Notes: generated from the sequence alone by a model not told the origin. DNA of 64,000 nucleotides from Flavobacterium covae (GCA_019565575.1 CP067379.1:2418001-2482000); one strand, 5' to 3'; positions 38,194 through 48,960 are shown, numbered from the stretch's first letter. Program-made: numbers and translations.

Positions 38194-39140
38194 ATGCCAA
38201 AAAATAAGCCATTCATATTCAATGATGAATCAATCGAAAACAGTTACGGATTTTTCATAATAACGGAGGGAATTTCGTTGATGAGATTCGAGAACAATCC
38301 AGTAATGTTAAACAATCACTGGAACAACACAGAGAGTGTTTTGGGGCATTGGGAAAATTGGTATATCGAAAATGGCCAACTATTGGGGTATCCTGTTTTT
38401 GATTTAGAGGACGAACTAGCACAAAAAATTGCGAACAAAGTAAATGGTGGTCATTTAAAAGGATGTTCGATGGGGATCATCTTCAACCCAGAAGACTTGA
38501 TTTATGTTGGAGGGAAATTTTTATTGCTAAAATGCGAACTAGCAGAAGTATCTATAGTGGCAGTTCCTTCTAACAAGGCTAGTGTTTCACTATATAAGAA
38601 AGAAAACGAGGCCTATACAGAGGAAGAGATAAAAAGTCTTTGTTTATCCTTGAAAAAGAAAGAATTTGAAATTAATGACAATATGAAAAAAATCACACTA
38701 TCCATTGCTACATTGACGGCTCTTGGCTTTGATAAAACAACACCCGAAGTGGACGTTGAGACAATTGAATTAGCTGTACAGAAATTATCAAGCGAAAACA
38801 CAAGTATCAGAGCAAAGTTATTGGCGCTTGAATCTGAAAAAGAAGTAGCACAAGAGGCTGAAATCACGAAAATGGTCGATTTAGCCATAAAAGAGGGTCG
38901 CATTTCAGCAACAAAAAAGAAGCTTTTGTGAGCTTGGCGAAATCAGATTTCGCTTTGGCAAAATCTACACTAGAAGGCATCCCTGCCAAAACCAATTTAT
39001 CGGGAATGATTGACAACCCAGCATCAGCTACAGAAGTCACCACCAAAGAGGCCTTCTTAAAACTTGATCGTGAAGCACAATTGAAGTTCAAGGCCGACCA
39101 TCTAGACCAGTACAAAAATTTATTCTCTAAAACCAAGTAA
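38194..39140 (+). CDS. Prohead protease and scaffold, Mu gpI-like (one frameshift as read)
   Basis: N-terminal protease domain with GGHLKGCSMGIIF (catalytic-serine region) and LAEVSIVAVPSN, then a linker and a helical scaffold with SSENTSIRAKLLALESEKE. A missing A in ACAAAAAAGAAG near 38921 hides continuity; the corrected protein has about 315 residues. It processes the capsid interior during assembly. Confidence 0.8.
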
Positions 39141-39143
39141 ACT

Positions 39144-40060
39144 ATGCCATCAGAATTTCCAGAAGTATGGTTGGATCAGGTAATCGAAGACCTGAACAAC
39201 ACAGACCAAGCCCCTTTCTTTGACGGTATTCCCGAACTGGATGCCGACGTGTCGGAATTTGGAGCAGGAACCGCTACAGAATCAAACAAAATCCACGTTT
39301 CTACAACTGATTTTGACGTTGATATTTTAATAAACAACAACACCTATCCAATTCGGTACAAGTCTATGACGATGGTACTTTGGATTTTAAACTGGATAAA
39401 TATCAAACTAAGGTTATAACACTTTCCGATGACCAAACTATGGGTGCGGCTTATGATAAAATTCAAGTTGTAACTGGGAAAGGAGTTAAAAAAATCAACT
39501 CCACAAAGTTCGCTAAAGGAATTCATTCCATCGCACCACAATCGCATACGATAAACACACCAGTGTTAGCGGCTACAGGAGGACCTGACAACTTACAGGA
39601 TGCCACAGGACGTAAACGCCTTACCTATGAGGATTTAGTGAATTTCAAACAAGCCTTGGCCGATGCTGGCATGCCTACCGACGATGTGCGTTTGGTGCTT
39701 TGCAATAACCATTGGAACGACTTGTTAATGGATAGGAAAAACTTTGGTAACCAGTTAGTGGATTACGTGAAAGGGAAACCCGCTCCGGTAATCTTAGGCT
39801 TTGAGTTGTTCCAATATGCAAACATGCCTCGTTACACCGCTGCAAAAGTTAAAAAGCCGTACAATTCTATTCCTGATTCAACCGATAAAACAGCATCGGT
39901 AGCATTTTGGAAAGGAGGAATTGCAAAAAAAACAGGTTTAACAAAGCAATACTTTGTAAAATCAGAAAGCAACCCACACGGACAAACAAACGATTTGGCT
40001 TACCGACACTATTATTTAATAACGCCTTTCCGACCTAAATATATCGGAGCAATCATTTAG
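39144..40060 (+). CDS. Major capsid protein, Mu gpT-like (one frameshift as read)
   Basis: MPSEFPEVWLDQVIEDLNNT, then, after one lost base near 39352-39355, VQVYDDGTLDFKLDKYQTKV, RKRLTYEDLVNFKQALADAG, RLVLCNNHWNDLL and a C-terminal YYLITPFRPKYIGAII. 305 residues. This fits capsid proteins of Bacteroidota Mu-like phages. It directly follows the protease/scaffold gene. Confidence 0.8.
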
Positions 40061-40110
40061 TATAAACTAAAGGCCTTCATTCAAATGAATAGCCTTGTAT
40101 AAAAAATAGA

Positions 40111-40461
40111 ATGGAGCAATTTATCTACCCAACATTAACGGCTTTTTTCGCCGCACTGATTACCTGGTTCTTTTCAAGGCCAAAAACCAAAGTAGAAGTA
40201 AAGTCTATTGATATTGATAATGAGGTTAAATCTGCTTCATTCTATCAAAACTTATTGGATGATTCAAAGAAACGACTAGACGAATGTTTGGAAGTCATTG
40301 AAACACAAAATAAGCGCATTGCCGAACGTGATAAAATCATTTTAGAGCAGGACTCCGAAAAACGGGAGCTTCAAAAACGACTTTCTGATTTAATAGACGA
40401 AATCGAATTATTAACAAGTGAGCTTAGAAAGTACAAACAGTTAAACGGTAAACAGTCATGA
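40111..40461 (+). CDS. Membrane protein with coiled coil (holin or spanin partner)
   Basis: 116 residues: a transmembrane helix at residues 5-22 (YPTLTAFFAALITWFF) and a long charged coiled coil after it. It overlaps the endolysin start by 4 bases. A holin or i-spanin-like role in lysis is inferred from position and topology. Confidence 0.55.
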   Translation: MEQFIYPTLTAFFAALITWFFSRPKTKVEVKSIDIDNEVKSASFYQNLLDDSKKRLDECLEVIETQNKRIAERDKIILEQDSEKRELQKRLSDLIDEIELLTSELRKYKQLNGKQS

Positions 40462-40913
40462 CACTAGCGCAATTATCTTTAGAAGTGGCGACACGGCAAA
40501 TCGGAGTACAGGAAATCCCAAAGGGCAGCAATGCTGGTCCCGAAGTAGAAATTTACTTAAAGAGTGTGGGACTTGGTAAAGGGTATTCCTGGTGCATGGC
40601 ATTCGTTTATTACTGTGTTTTGGAATCCTCGAAAAAAACAGGCAATCCAAACCCATTAAAGAAAACCGCTGGCGTATTGGATCAATGGAATTCAAAACCT
40701 GAATTGAGAATAAAAACACCGATACCCGGTTGCATTTTCATTATGGATTTTGGAGGCGGTCAAGGTCACACGGGATTTGTAGAGAAAGTCCTTGCAAATG
40801 GCAAAATTCAGACCATTGAAGGCAACACCAATGCAGACGGAAGCCGTGAGGGATTTGCAGTTTGCAGACGAATTAGAAGCATTAACCAAATTAAAGGATT
40901 TATCAAACTTTAA
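40458..40913 (+). CDS. Endolysin, CHAP/peptidase family
   Basis: 151 residues. GYSWCMAFVYYC holds the catalytic cysteine (residue 46), GQGHTGFVEKV the histidine (104) and EGNTN the third polar residue. This Cys-His-Asn pattern belongs to the NlpC/P60-CHAP superfamily of peptidoglycan amidases and endopeptidases. No signal peptide is seen, so it needs a holin. Confidence 0.85.
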   Translation: MTLAQLSLEVATRQIGVQEIPKGSNAGPEVEIYLKSVGLGKGYSWCMAFVYYCVLESSKKTGNPNPLKKTAGVLDQWNSKPELRIKTPIPGCIFIMDFGGGQGHTGFVEKVLANGKIQTIEGNTNADGSREGFAVCRRIRSINQIKGFIKL

Positions 40914-40924
40914 AACACTTTTAA

Positions 40925-41419
40925 ATGAAAATTAAACACATTTTAATCCTGTTGTTTTCCCTCTTTTTGCTTTCATGCGGAGGTAGTAAAGACATTGCAA
41001 CAGCACCGGTCGAAAAGCACACTTTGACCATTAAAGAAGTGGTACACGACACCACTTTTGTGACCGTGCCGGACACGGCCACTTATAAGGCGTTGCTCGA
41101 TTGCCAAAACGGCAAAGTAGTCGTTAAGGAAGTCCTTGTAAATAGTGAAGGTAAAAACCACCTTAAAAAGCCAAAGGTCAAAATCGAAGACAATAAACTA
41201 TCGGTCGATTGTGAAGCCAGGGCGCAAGAACTATTTGCAAAATGGAAATCAGAACAAAAAACCGAAGTCCACGAAACCGTAAGGAACATATACCATGAAG
41301 TTGAAAAGTCTTTAACGTGGTGGCAGCTATTTCAAATATGGTGCGGCAGGCTTTTACTTATTGTTATCATGCTTTTTTTAATCATCAAATATTTAGTAAA
41401 AGTCTATAAACCTATTTAA
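40925..41419 (+). CDS. Probable unimolecular spanin
   Basis: 164 residues. The N-terminus is a lipoprotein signal with lipobox LLSC at residues 15-18, and the C-terminus has a transmembrane helix (LLLIVIMLFLIIKYLV, about 143-158). The periplasmic middle has a helical segment. A protein fixed in the outer membrane by lipid and in the inner membrane by a C-terminal helix is the definition of a u-spanin (as T1 gp11), which fuses the membranes after endolysin acts. It follows the endolysin by 11 bases. Confidence 0.75.
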   Translation: MKIKHILILLFSLFLLSCGGSKDIATAPVEKHTLTIKEVVHDTTFVTVPDTATYKALLDCQNGKVVVKEVLVNSEGKNHLKKPKVKIEDNKLSVDCEARAQELFAKWKSEQKTEVHETVRNIYHEVEKSLTWWQLFQIWCGRLLLIVIMLFLIIKYLVKVYKPI

Positions 41420-41422
41420 CTC

Positions 41423-41809
41423 ATGGAAAACAACATTTTTAAGGCAAACCCAAAATTGGACTGCTATTATGAAACTTCGGACGGTGTTCCTTTTTATACG
41501 GATTATGCAGCAAAAACACACGCCCAAACCCTTGACGATAAAACAGTGACACCTGTACATCGCTATGCGGTAAAAACAGTGGCAACGGAGCCAGTTGACG
41601 CACCAGTGGAGGAAATACCACGGGACACGGAACCAACCGAACCAACTGATGTTCCGGTGGAATCCGATGAGCGTGGGGGAACTGATGCGTCAGAGGAAGA
41701 AACGCCACAGGATACAGAACCAACCGAGCCAACTGACGTTCCGGTGGAAGAAACACCACAGGACACGGAACCGGCACAAAAAGAACCAAAACCAAAAACC
41801 AAAAAGTAA
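41423..41809 (+). CDS. Repeat-rich acidic phage protein, 128 aa
   Basis: The N-terminal 55 residues are ordinary (YYETSDGVPFYTDYAAKTHA). The rest is a repeated P/E/T/D-rich tract with units such as DTEPTEPTDVPVE, ending in a lysine tail. The unit repeats at the DNA level, about 41610-41660 and 41700-41755. Probably a disordered minor virion protein; it lies between the spanin and sheath genes. Confidence 0.55.
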   Translation: MENNIFKANPKLDCYYETSDGVPFYTDYAAKTHAQTLDDKTVTPVHRYAVKTVATEPVDAPVEEIPRDTEPTEPTDVPVESDERGGTDASEEETPQDTEPTEPTDVPVEETPQDTEPAQKEPKPKTKK

Positions 41810-41812
41810 CCC

Positions 41813-42995
41813 ATGAACGGAATCACATTTAAAAGACAGGGAGGCGGACTAAAACGCCAGTTACCAGGTGAAGACCACATTAGTGGGTTGCTTATTTACG
41901 GTGCGCCAAACGTTGGTAAAACTACGATAATTGAACCTGACCAATTGGACGGAATGGGAATAACCGCAGTATCGAATCCAGTAGTTCACTACCATATTTC
42001 AGAGTATTTCCGTATCAATCCTGGATCCAAAGTTTACTTACAATCCATTGAAGCTGCGGACGACCAATTTGTGGCCGTAAAACAGTTACAGCAATTCGCT
42101 GAGGGGAAAATCAAACAATTGGGAATTGTGGATTTGAATACCAGTTTTGTCAATTTCACCAATTCACTTAACGCTATTAATGCCTGCGTTTTGGAACTAG
42201 CCAACATGAATATGCCATTAAGTGTGATGTATTCTATTCACAACATCAGTAATGCCAATTTATTAGCATTGCCAGTTTTACATAACTTGAATTGTGAAAG
42301 AATAAGTGTATGTATCGGTCAGGATGGTGCGGGACGTGGTAATTATGTTTCGCAAGTCGCTGGAAAGAAAGTCGGAATTGTAGGCGCTGCCTTAGGGGCT
42401 ATTTCCAGAGCCAAAGTGCATGAGAGCATTGGATGGGTAGCCAAACAAAACTTGGTTACCGATATATACCCAAAAGCCTTAACGGGTAATGCGATTTTAG
42501 CAAGGGAATTGGATGTGCCAATGTTAATTGACGGCACTTTATTAGGTGATCTAACACCAGCGCAAATTCAGTCGATTAATGATAAAGGCTACCTATTTCC
42601 AATTAAGCATATCGGTTATGCAGGAACGTATATGAACGACAGTTTTACATGTTCTGCCTTAGATAATGATTATGCTTATATCGAAAATAACAGAACCATT
42701 GACAAAGCAATGCGTGGTGTGTATGTGAAGCTACTGCCTTCCGTTTCGGGACCTATATATATAGATCCAAGTTCCGGTAACATCGCCCCAGATGCCATCG
42801 CCTCATTGGAAGCCATTGCCTCAATTCCGTTGGAGCAGATGCAAAGAGATGGCGAAATAAGCGGTTTCAAAATTTTTATTAACCCCGACCAAGATGTTTT
42901 GACGAGCTCAAAGCTTCCAGGTTACAATTAAGGTTGTACCCGTTGGCGTTTTGCGCGAAATAACGGTAAATCTTGGATTAACGATACAAATATAA
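41813..42995 (+). CDS. Tail sheath protein, DUF2586 (one frameshift as read)
   Basis: Contractile sheath of the tail. The N-terminal region has GLLIYGAPNVGKTT, and the middle region NNRTIDKAMRGVYVKLLP. As read it stops after KLPGYN; removing one C at 42914-42920 (CTTCAG read as CTTCCAG) gives KLQVTIKVVPVG and VLREITVNLGL, the C-terminal beta strand typical of sheaths, and a total of 393 residues. The corrected stop is 2 bases before the tube gene. Confidence 0.85.
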
Positions 42996-42997
42996 CT

Positions 42998-43414
42998 ATG
43001 AGTTTCACACCATTAATTAACGGCCGTGAATACGGCTGGGCGGATATTATCGTAAATATTTCCGCCACTCCACTTTCAGGCATCAAACATGTCAAATATG
43101 AGGAGGAGCAGGAAAAAGAAAACATTTACGGGGCAGGTCGCCATCCTGTGGCGCGTGGTTATGGACGTGTAAAAACAACCGGTTCAATCACCTTGTTGTC
43201 CGGTACCGTATTCGCGATGCAAGCCGCTGCGCCAGGAAACAAATTGCACAATATCGCACCATTTCCAATTGTGGTAATGTACCAACCAGAAACAGGTGCT
43301 ATTGTGAAACACACGCTAAAAAATTGCGAATTTAAAAAGACAGCATTCGACTGGAAGGAAGGCGATTTAAGCAAAGACATCGAATTAGAATTAATCATAT
43401 CACACATCGAGTAA
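42998..43414 (+). CDS. Tail tube protein
   Basis: 138 residues with INGREYGWADIIVNISATPL and HPVARGYGRVKTTGSITLLS, and a C-terminal ELELIISHIE. Length and place after the sheath fit gpM-like tube proteins. Confidence 0.75.
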   Translation: MSFTPLINGREYGWADIIVNISATPLSGIKHVKYEEEQEKENIYGAGRHPVARGYGRVKTTGSITLLSGTVFAMQAAAPGNKLHNIAPFPIVVMYQPETGAIVKHTLKNCEFKKTAFDWKEGDLSKDIELELIISHIE

Positions 43415-43418
43415 AAAA

Positions 43419-43784
43419 ATGAAAAAACAAGATAAAAAACAGTTGGAAGCAACTCCAGAAGTAATAATCCCAAAATTGATTTGCGGGTTGACAGACGCAC
43501 AAATCGAAGCTTTAAAAAGACAACACGGCTTTTTAGTGATTGTCGATGTGGTTCAGGGAGGTACAACGTATAACGCCATTTTTAAAGAACCAACTTTTGC
43601 TATTTTGGAAGCGACCGGATCCATCGGGAAGAACAACGAAATCAAAGCAGGAATTGCGCTTTATGAAAATTGTGTTTTGGCGGTGGATAAAGAAATTGAA
43701 GGCCGTGATTTTGCCAAACTGAAAGCGTTGGAAGGATTGGCACAACACATGAAATCGTTTGACGTAAGCGTAAAAAACTTGTAA
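43419..43784 (+). CDS. Tail assembly chaperone, zero-frame product
   Basis: 121 residues. IKAGIALYENCVLAVDKEIE and a C-terminal VSVKNL. It sits between tube and tape measure, the place of Mu gp41 and lambda G. Its last codons form the slippery heptamer A AAA AAC (43772-43778). Confidence 0.8.
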   Translation: MKKQDKKQLEATPEVIIPKLICGLTDAQIEALKRQHGFLVIVDVVQGGTTYNAIFKEPTFAILEATGSIGKNNEIKAGIALYENCVLAVDKEIEGRDFAKLKALEGLAQHMKSFDVSVKNL

Positions 43785-43983
43785 GCCATCTTTCCGAAGG
43801 TGGCGATGCAGCAGGACGAATGCAAGGGGATGCCTTAATAATGGCAAACTTTCACGTTGACCCAAAAAAATACAAATAAGTTACTGGCGGGAATTGTATG
43901 CCAAAGCGATTTGGCTCGAAGAATGGCGGTTAAAAAACCAAGCGGAATTGTTTATGAATTTATTCGGAGGTGGTAATCAATAG
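43419..43983 (+). CDS. Tail assembly chaperone, -1 frameshift product
   Basis: A shift to -1 at A AAA AAC (43772-43778) bypasses the stop at 43782 and continues through SHLSEGGDAAGRMQGDALIM. With one A restored in the run at 43864-43870 it goes on through YWRELYAKAIWLEEWRLK to FGGGNQ, in total 188 residues. This mirrors lambda G/GT and Mu gp41/gp42. Slippage is inferred from the site and the conserved-looking extension. Confidence 0.7.
43772..43778 (+). promoter_or_regulatory. Programmed -1 ribosomal frameshift site
   Basis: A AAA AAC in the correct phase (X XXY YYZ), four bases before the zero-frame stop. Confidence 0.7.
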
Positions 43984-44118
43984 TTATTGATTAATGGCTT
44001 TTGCCATTGCCCAAGTCAATACTCCACCTCCAACAATGATAGCCAATAAGGGATGTATCAAAAATAAAATACACCCTAAAAGGGCAATTCGCACTACTGT
44101 TTTTGTGTTGTCGCTCAT
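43984..44118 (-). CDS. Small membrane protein antisense in the late operon, 44 aa
   Basis: MSDNTKTVVRIALLGCILFL with two hydrophobic segments and stop at 43984-43986, just after the chaperone extension. It fills the gap before the tape measure on the opposite strand. Function unknown. Confidence 0.45.
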   Translation of the reverse strand: MSDNTKTVVRIALLGCILFLIHPLLAIIVGGGVLTWAMAKAINQ

Positions 44119-44165
44119 TTTGAGATAGCTAAATAATTCAAATCAAAGATACTAAAAATTTAATA

Positions 44166-46627
44166 ATGAATAACCTTTCTTATAACATTTCGTTTGTCAC
44201 CAATGCTACGGGTGTTCTACCAAAAATAGAGACAGGGTTAAACGCTATTAATGAAAGTACCCAAAAGGTTACAAAATCATTTGGGGACTGTTATAAATCT
44301 TTATTGTCGGTTGAATTAGTAGCAAACAATCTTAATCAAGTAAAAGAAAGCTTTGATGCGGTGCTAGCTCCCGGAATCGCGTTAAACTCTCAAATGACGG
44401 AACTAAGTGCCATCACAGGTGTGGCTGGCGCAGGACTGAAAGAAATTGAAAAAGCGGCACGAGATAGTGCCAAAGTGTTTGGGACTGATGCCAGTGCCAA
44501 CGTGGAATCCTATAAACTGATACTTTCTCAATTAGATCCAGCGATTGCCAAAAATGCAGACGCGATGAAGCTGATGGGCGACAATGTAAACACATTATCA
44601 AAGTCTATGGGAGGCAACACGGTGGCGGCCACAAACGTTTTAACGACAGCTATGAACCAATTCGGTGTAAGTACCGAAAATCCAATCGCAGCCGCGAAAA
44701 TTATGGGCGACATGATGAATGTAATGGCGGCGGGTGCTCAGGCAGGTTCTGCCGAACTGCCACAAATTCAGTCAGCCCTAGAACAAGTGGGAATGGTTGC
44801 TAAAACCACAGGATTAAGCTTTGTGGAAACAAACGCTCAAATTCAGCTTTTAGATAAATCAGGTAAAAAGGGTTCGGAGGGTGGTGTGGCTTTAAGAAAC
44901 GTCTTGACCACATTATCAGAGGGACGATTTGCAAGCAAGGACGCAACGGAAGGATTGAAGCAATATGGCATTAATACTTTGAAATTAGCAGATGCAAGCA
45001 TCCCGCTAACTGACCGTTTAAGAATGCTTCGCCCGGTTATGAACGATACAGCGCTTATGGCAAAAGTTTTCGGAAAGGAAAACATGGCAGCGGGTATCGC
45101 CATGATTAAAGGAGCGGATTCAGCAGATCAGCTTGCCAAACAAATTACCGGAACAAACAGCGCAGTTGCACAAGCTAATATCGTAATGAGCAGTTACGAA
45201 GAACGCTCAAAACGAAACAAGGCTGTGCTTGAAGATTTGAAAATTGCCTTTTTCGATGTAACCCAAAGTATTGCGCCTTATATACAAAACACATTGGGAG
45301 CTATTAGCAGTGTTGGAGAATTAGCATCAAAAGGTAACTCTTTATATAGTGTATATGAAAGTCGGTTACTTCCAAAAACATGGGGCTGGATTAAATCGCT
45401 ATTTGTAAGTACTGGAGCTACCACGGCTAATTCAGTGGCCACAGCCTCTAATACAATTGCCACTAATGCGAATTCAAGTTCTAAAGGATTGGGGGGCGAT
45501 GTTAGCCCGAATATATAGAGGTGAGTTGTTTGGTATTAGCGCACAGATGACCATTGGCGCGGTAATTTCAAAAATCTACACTACCGCCATGAATGGTGTG
45601 ACAGGGGCGTTTGGATTTGCCTCACTCTCTGTAAAAACGTTCTCAACGGCTATTCTGAATATTCCTGTTATCGGTTGGATTATTGCCGCCGTGGTGGCGT
45701 TGATTGCGGTTTTCAAATATTTGTGGGATCACTCCAAAAGATTCCGGGAGATACTCTTTGGAATATGGGAAGCGGCAAAAGCTGTCTTTCATAATATAGG
45801 GGTGGTTATTAAAAGGGTTTGGGATTCTGTGGTCAAACCCGTTATAATGGCTTACTATACTTTTTATAAGGCCGTATTTACCAAGATATGGGACTTTATA
45901 AAAATGGTATTCAAAGGGATCGTTGGCGTTTTTATGTGGTTATACAACAAAGCAATAGGAGTTTTCACGGCGGTTAAGGATTTTGTGGTAGATGCTTTTA
46001 AGTGGATTGTCAAAAAAATATCCAATGCAATTAATGCAATAGGTTCTTTTTTCAGTTCAATTTGGGAATGGTTTAAAACCACGTTTTCAGGGTTCGTAAA
46101 ATTTATTGACGAATGGCTGATACAACCTATAAAATCTGCCTTTAATGAGGTTTGGGATTGGATTGTACAATTATTAGAAAAGATCATGGCTAAACTAAAA
46201 AAGGTATTTGACCCAATAAAAAAGTTTTTCAGTACACTCTTTTCATCCGAAGGGATGAAAGACATAAATGTGGCATATAAGGAAGGAGAGAAAAAAGGCG
46301 CTGCCAGTTATGATAAGGATCATCCAAAAAAAAAAGAAAGTAGTCAAAAAAAAGAAAGAAGATCCAAACGCATATAAAAAGATTTTTGATGTGGCAGTAG
46401 GTGGAACTGGAACCATCGGCGGCGTAGCAGCAAAAAAAACTAAAGACAAAGAGAGTCACGAAAAAGGTGGCGGAAGTGGTGGAAGCAGAAGTTTGACCGT
46501 TGGCAAACTGATAGAAACAATGAATGTGCATTATTACGGCACAGCAAAAGAAAGTAAAGAAAATTTAAAACAACAGGTCACCGAAGCATTTTTAACAGCG
46601 GTTAGTGACTTTAGCTCAGTAGAATAA
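44166..46627 (+). CDS. Tail tape measure protein (two frameshifts as read)
   Basis: TP901-type tape measure. SALEQVGMVAKTTGLSFVET and EGGVALRNVLTTLSEGRF are the conserved core (residues about 190-270). Hydrophobic helices follow in the middle, and a lysine-rich region precedes a short C-terminal domain. Two one-base insertions (a G run near 45490-45495 and an A run near 46348-46355) split it; the corrected length is 819 residues. Tail length scales with this protein. Confidence 0.88.
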
Positions 46628-46628
46628 T

Positions 46629-47210
46629 ATGTTTAAGATAAATTTCAATAACGACAGCCAAACGGCACTAAATACAATAATGAAAGCAAGCGCTCAAACG
46701 TACCCGCCATTACAACCTTCCAATCCTGATTTTAAGTTTGAAGGGGTGAATATGTTAGGTGTTCCGACTTTGACCACCCTAGCATTGAAAGGAAAAGTTA
46801 ACGGAAAAACTGTAAAAGTTGAATTAATCGAGTGCATTATAACTGTTACCCAGGACAGGAATATTGTCACTACCCCCTTACAGGGAATGGACGGAACGGT
46901 TAAGGAATACATTAGCGATGGGGATTATCAAATTTCGGTAGATGCAGCGATTAGCGGGTACAACGAAGATTCAAAAGATTTTGAAAAGAGCAAGGCATAT
47001 CCACTAGAGCAGATGAAGCCATTAATGGACTTGTTGAAGTTAAAGAGTTCAATAATTGTTCAGTCTGACTTTTTAACCTTGTTTGATATTACCGATGCTG
47101 TGGTTAAAACCTACGGTATGGTACAAGAAACGCACAGTAATAGGCAGTCTTTCAACATTCAGTTGTTAAGTGATAAAGCCATTGAAATAAAACAAAAAAG
47201 CAATGCTTAG
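46629..47210 (+). CDS. Tail protein (DUF6046-like), 193 aa
   Basis: VKVELIECIITVTQDRNIVT and GTVKEYISDGDYQISVDAAI are typical of the small baseplate/tail proteins following the tape measure in Bacteroidota contractile phages. Probable link between tape measure and baseplate hub. Confidence 0.6.
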   Translation: MFKINFNNDSQTALNTIMKASAQTYPPLQPSNPDFKFEGVNMLGVPTLTTLALKGKVNGKTVKVELIECIITVTQDRNIVTTPLQGMDGTVKEYISDGDYQISVDAAISGYNEDSKDFEKSKAYPLEQMKPLMDLLKLKSSIIVQSDFLTLFDITDAVVKTYGMVQETHSNRQSFNIQLLSDKAIEIKQKSNA

Positions 47211-48188
47211 ATTAAGCAGTGAAATAACAATAGAAAGCCAAAAAACGTGGTTTTTCACCTATCTAGCAAATTGCAATGTTGTCCAGGACACAGGAACGCT
47301 AACCGACACCTGTACACTCGAACTTCCAAAGAATATCAAGTGGGAAGGGTATTTGGTAAAAAACGGAAAGTTACCTATTAAGCGAGGTGACCGCATTACC
47401 ATAAAGCTAGGGTATGACGATGATTTGACGTTTAAATTTTCGGGGTTTATTAGGAGCGTGGATGCAAAAACCCTGTTAAAATTCATTGCGAGGATGGTAT
47501 GTTTCTTTTGAAGACACAGAAAGCTCCCGCAAAATCTTATAAAGATGCAATGCTAAAAGACGTGATCGGGGATTTATTAGAAGGGACAAACATCGAATTC
47601 CAGTTAATCGACAATGACGTGAAACTGGGTAAATATCGAATTACCCAACCGACAGTTGCTCAGGCGTTGCAGGAGCTAAAAGAAAAACACATGTTATCGG
47701 CTTATTTCAGAACGATTGATGATAAAAGTGTGTTGTATGTGGGGCTAACCTACCCATTCGACCATCGAAAAAAGGAAAAGTTTGTATACGGTAAGAATAT
47801 CATTTCGGAAGAATTTGAATACCGCGACAAAGAAGAAATACGCGCTAAAGTTGAAGCTACGAGCTTCGGAGCGAAGCATAAAAAAACCTACCTCGAGGTA
47901 GGAGACAAAGACGGCGATGTTATCAAAATTCGCATTGACGGATTAACAGAATCTGAGTTGAAAAAATACGCCGAAAACACATTGGACAAATACAAACAAA
48001 CAGGTTTTAAAGGAAGCTTTGAAGCATTCGGCGAACCAATAGTAAGTAAGTGCGATATGGTGGAAGTTCACGCCAGTGATGGCAATTCCGGCACTTACCT
48101 GATAAAGAAAAATGAAATCAATTTCGGTATGAATGGGTATCGTCAAAAAATAGAACTAGGGCAACCTCTTGGAATAGAAAAACGATGA
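47203..48188 (+). CDS. Baseplate hub protein, gpD / Mu gp44-like (one frameshift as read)
   Basis: WFFTYLANCNVVQDTGTLTD and RGDRITIKLGYDDDL begin a late-control-D type hub; GPIVSKCDMVEVHASDGN-like text (EPIVSKCDMVEVHASDGN) and YGKNIISEEFEYRDKEEI follow. One extra or missing base near 47476-47484 splits it; the corrected length is 328 residues. It overlaps neighbours by 8 and 4 bases. Confidence 0.75.
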
Positions 48189-48706
48189 AAGAAATTATAC
48201 AAAAATTAGCCAAAACAGCAGACGAAATTTACGCTAAAATAGGCGAAGTCGTTTCTGTGGATAAGGATAACCTGACAGTTGATGTACAACCTTTGGACGG
48301 TTCAGCTCTTATCGATGATGCCTATTTGCAGGCAGACAGCGACAATGGCGGAATGTTGCAGATTCCGAAAGTTGGCAGTTTGGTGTGCGTGGTTTTCATA
48401 AACAAGGAAACGGCCATAATTGCCAATACTGGTGAAATCGATGCTTTCACGATTAAGATTAAAAATACAAGTTTTGAGATTAGCCCGGATAAAGCGGTCT
48501 TAAAGAAAGATAACACGATTTTAGAAATGGATCAGGACGGCTTTCTGTTTAAAAAAGAAAATGAAACGCTCAAAAAATTAATGGCGGATTTGATAAAGGC
48601 CTGCAAGCAATTGAAGTTTACCACAAATAATGGTCCTACAATTAGCCTTATCAATATTCAGGATTTCATAGCTGTTGAAACACGATTTAATCAATTTTTA
48701 AAATGA
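48185..48706 (+). CDS. Baseplate spike protein, gpV / gp45-like
   Basis: 173 residues. An OB-fold-like start (IGEVVSVDKDNLTVDVQPLD, MLQIPKVGSLVCVVFINKE) followed by repeated short strands (NTSFEISPDKAVLKKDNTIL). This matches the central spike that pierces the outer membrane. Confidence 0.7.
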   Translation: MKEIIQKLAKTADEIYAKIGEVVSVDKDNLTVDVQPLDGSALIDDAYLQADSDNGGMLQIPKVGSLVCVVFINKETAIIANTGEIDAFTIKIKNTSFEISPDKAVLKKDNTILEMDQDGFLFKKENETLKKLMADLIKACKQLKFTTNNGPTISLINIQDFIAVETRFNQFLK

Positions 48707-48712
48707 TTTTAT

Positions 48713-48955
48713 ATGCCTTTAAACCAACCACGACTAAAGCAAAAAATAAAAGCAGCCTTTCAGGCGGAACAAACTGAGCAATCAGATTATAACGCTTCAT
48801 TAGAGAGAATTACTGATAAACTAGCTACAGCTATTATTGAAGAAATTTTGGAGTTAACCGTTACAATTGGTGCAGGAATTCCTGTCAGTACAACAGGTAG
48901 TGCAACAGCACAAACTGGAGCAACAACTCAACCAAAAGTGGCAACCTTAAATTAA
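48713..48955 (+). CDS. Small baseplate-region protein, 80 aa
   Basis: MPLNQPRLKQKIKAAFQAEQ, then a threonine/alanine-rich tail (VSTTGSATAQTGATTQ). Position-conserved in such operons; function unknown. Confidence 0.55.
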   Translation: MPLNQPRLKQKIKAAFQAEQTEQSDYNASLERITDKLATAIIEEILELTVTIGAGIPVSTTGSATAQTGATTQPKVATLN

Positions 48956-48960
48956 ACGTT

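Noticed and set aside
40068..40100. Hairpin after the capsid gene as terminator
   Set aside because: A short stem (AAGGC/GCCTT with inner ATTCA/TGAAT) exists but is not followed by a T run.
41439..41880. Long frames on the opposite strand and in another forward frame of the 41423 gene
   Set aside because: They arise from the repeated P/E/T-rich tract; none has a start or neighbours that fit.
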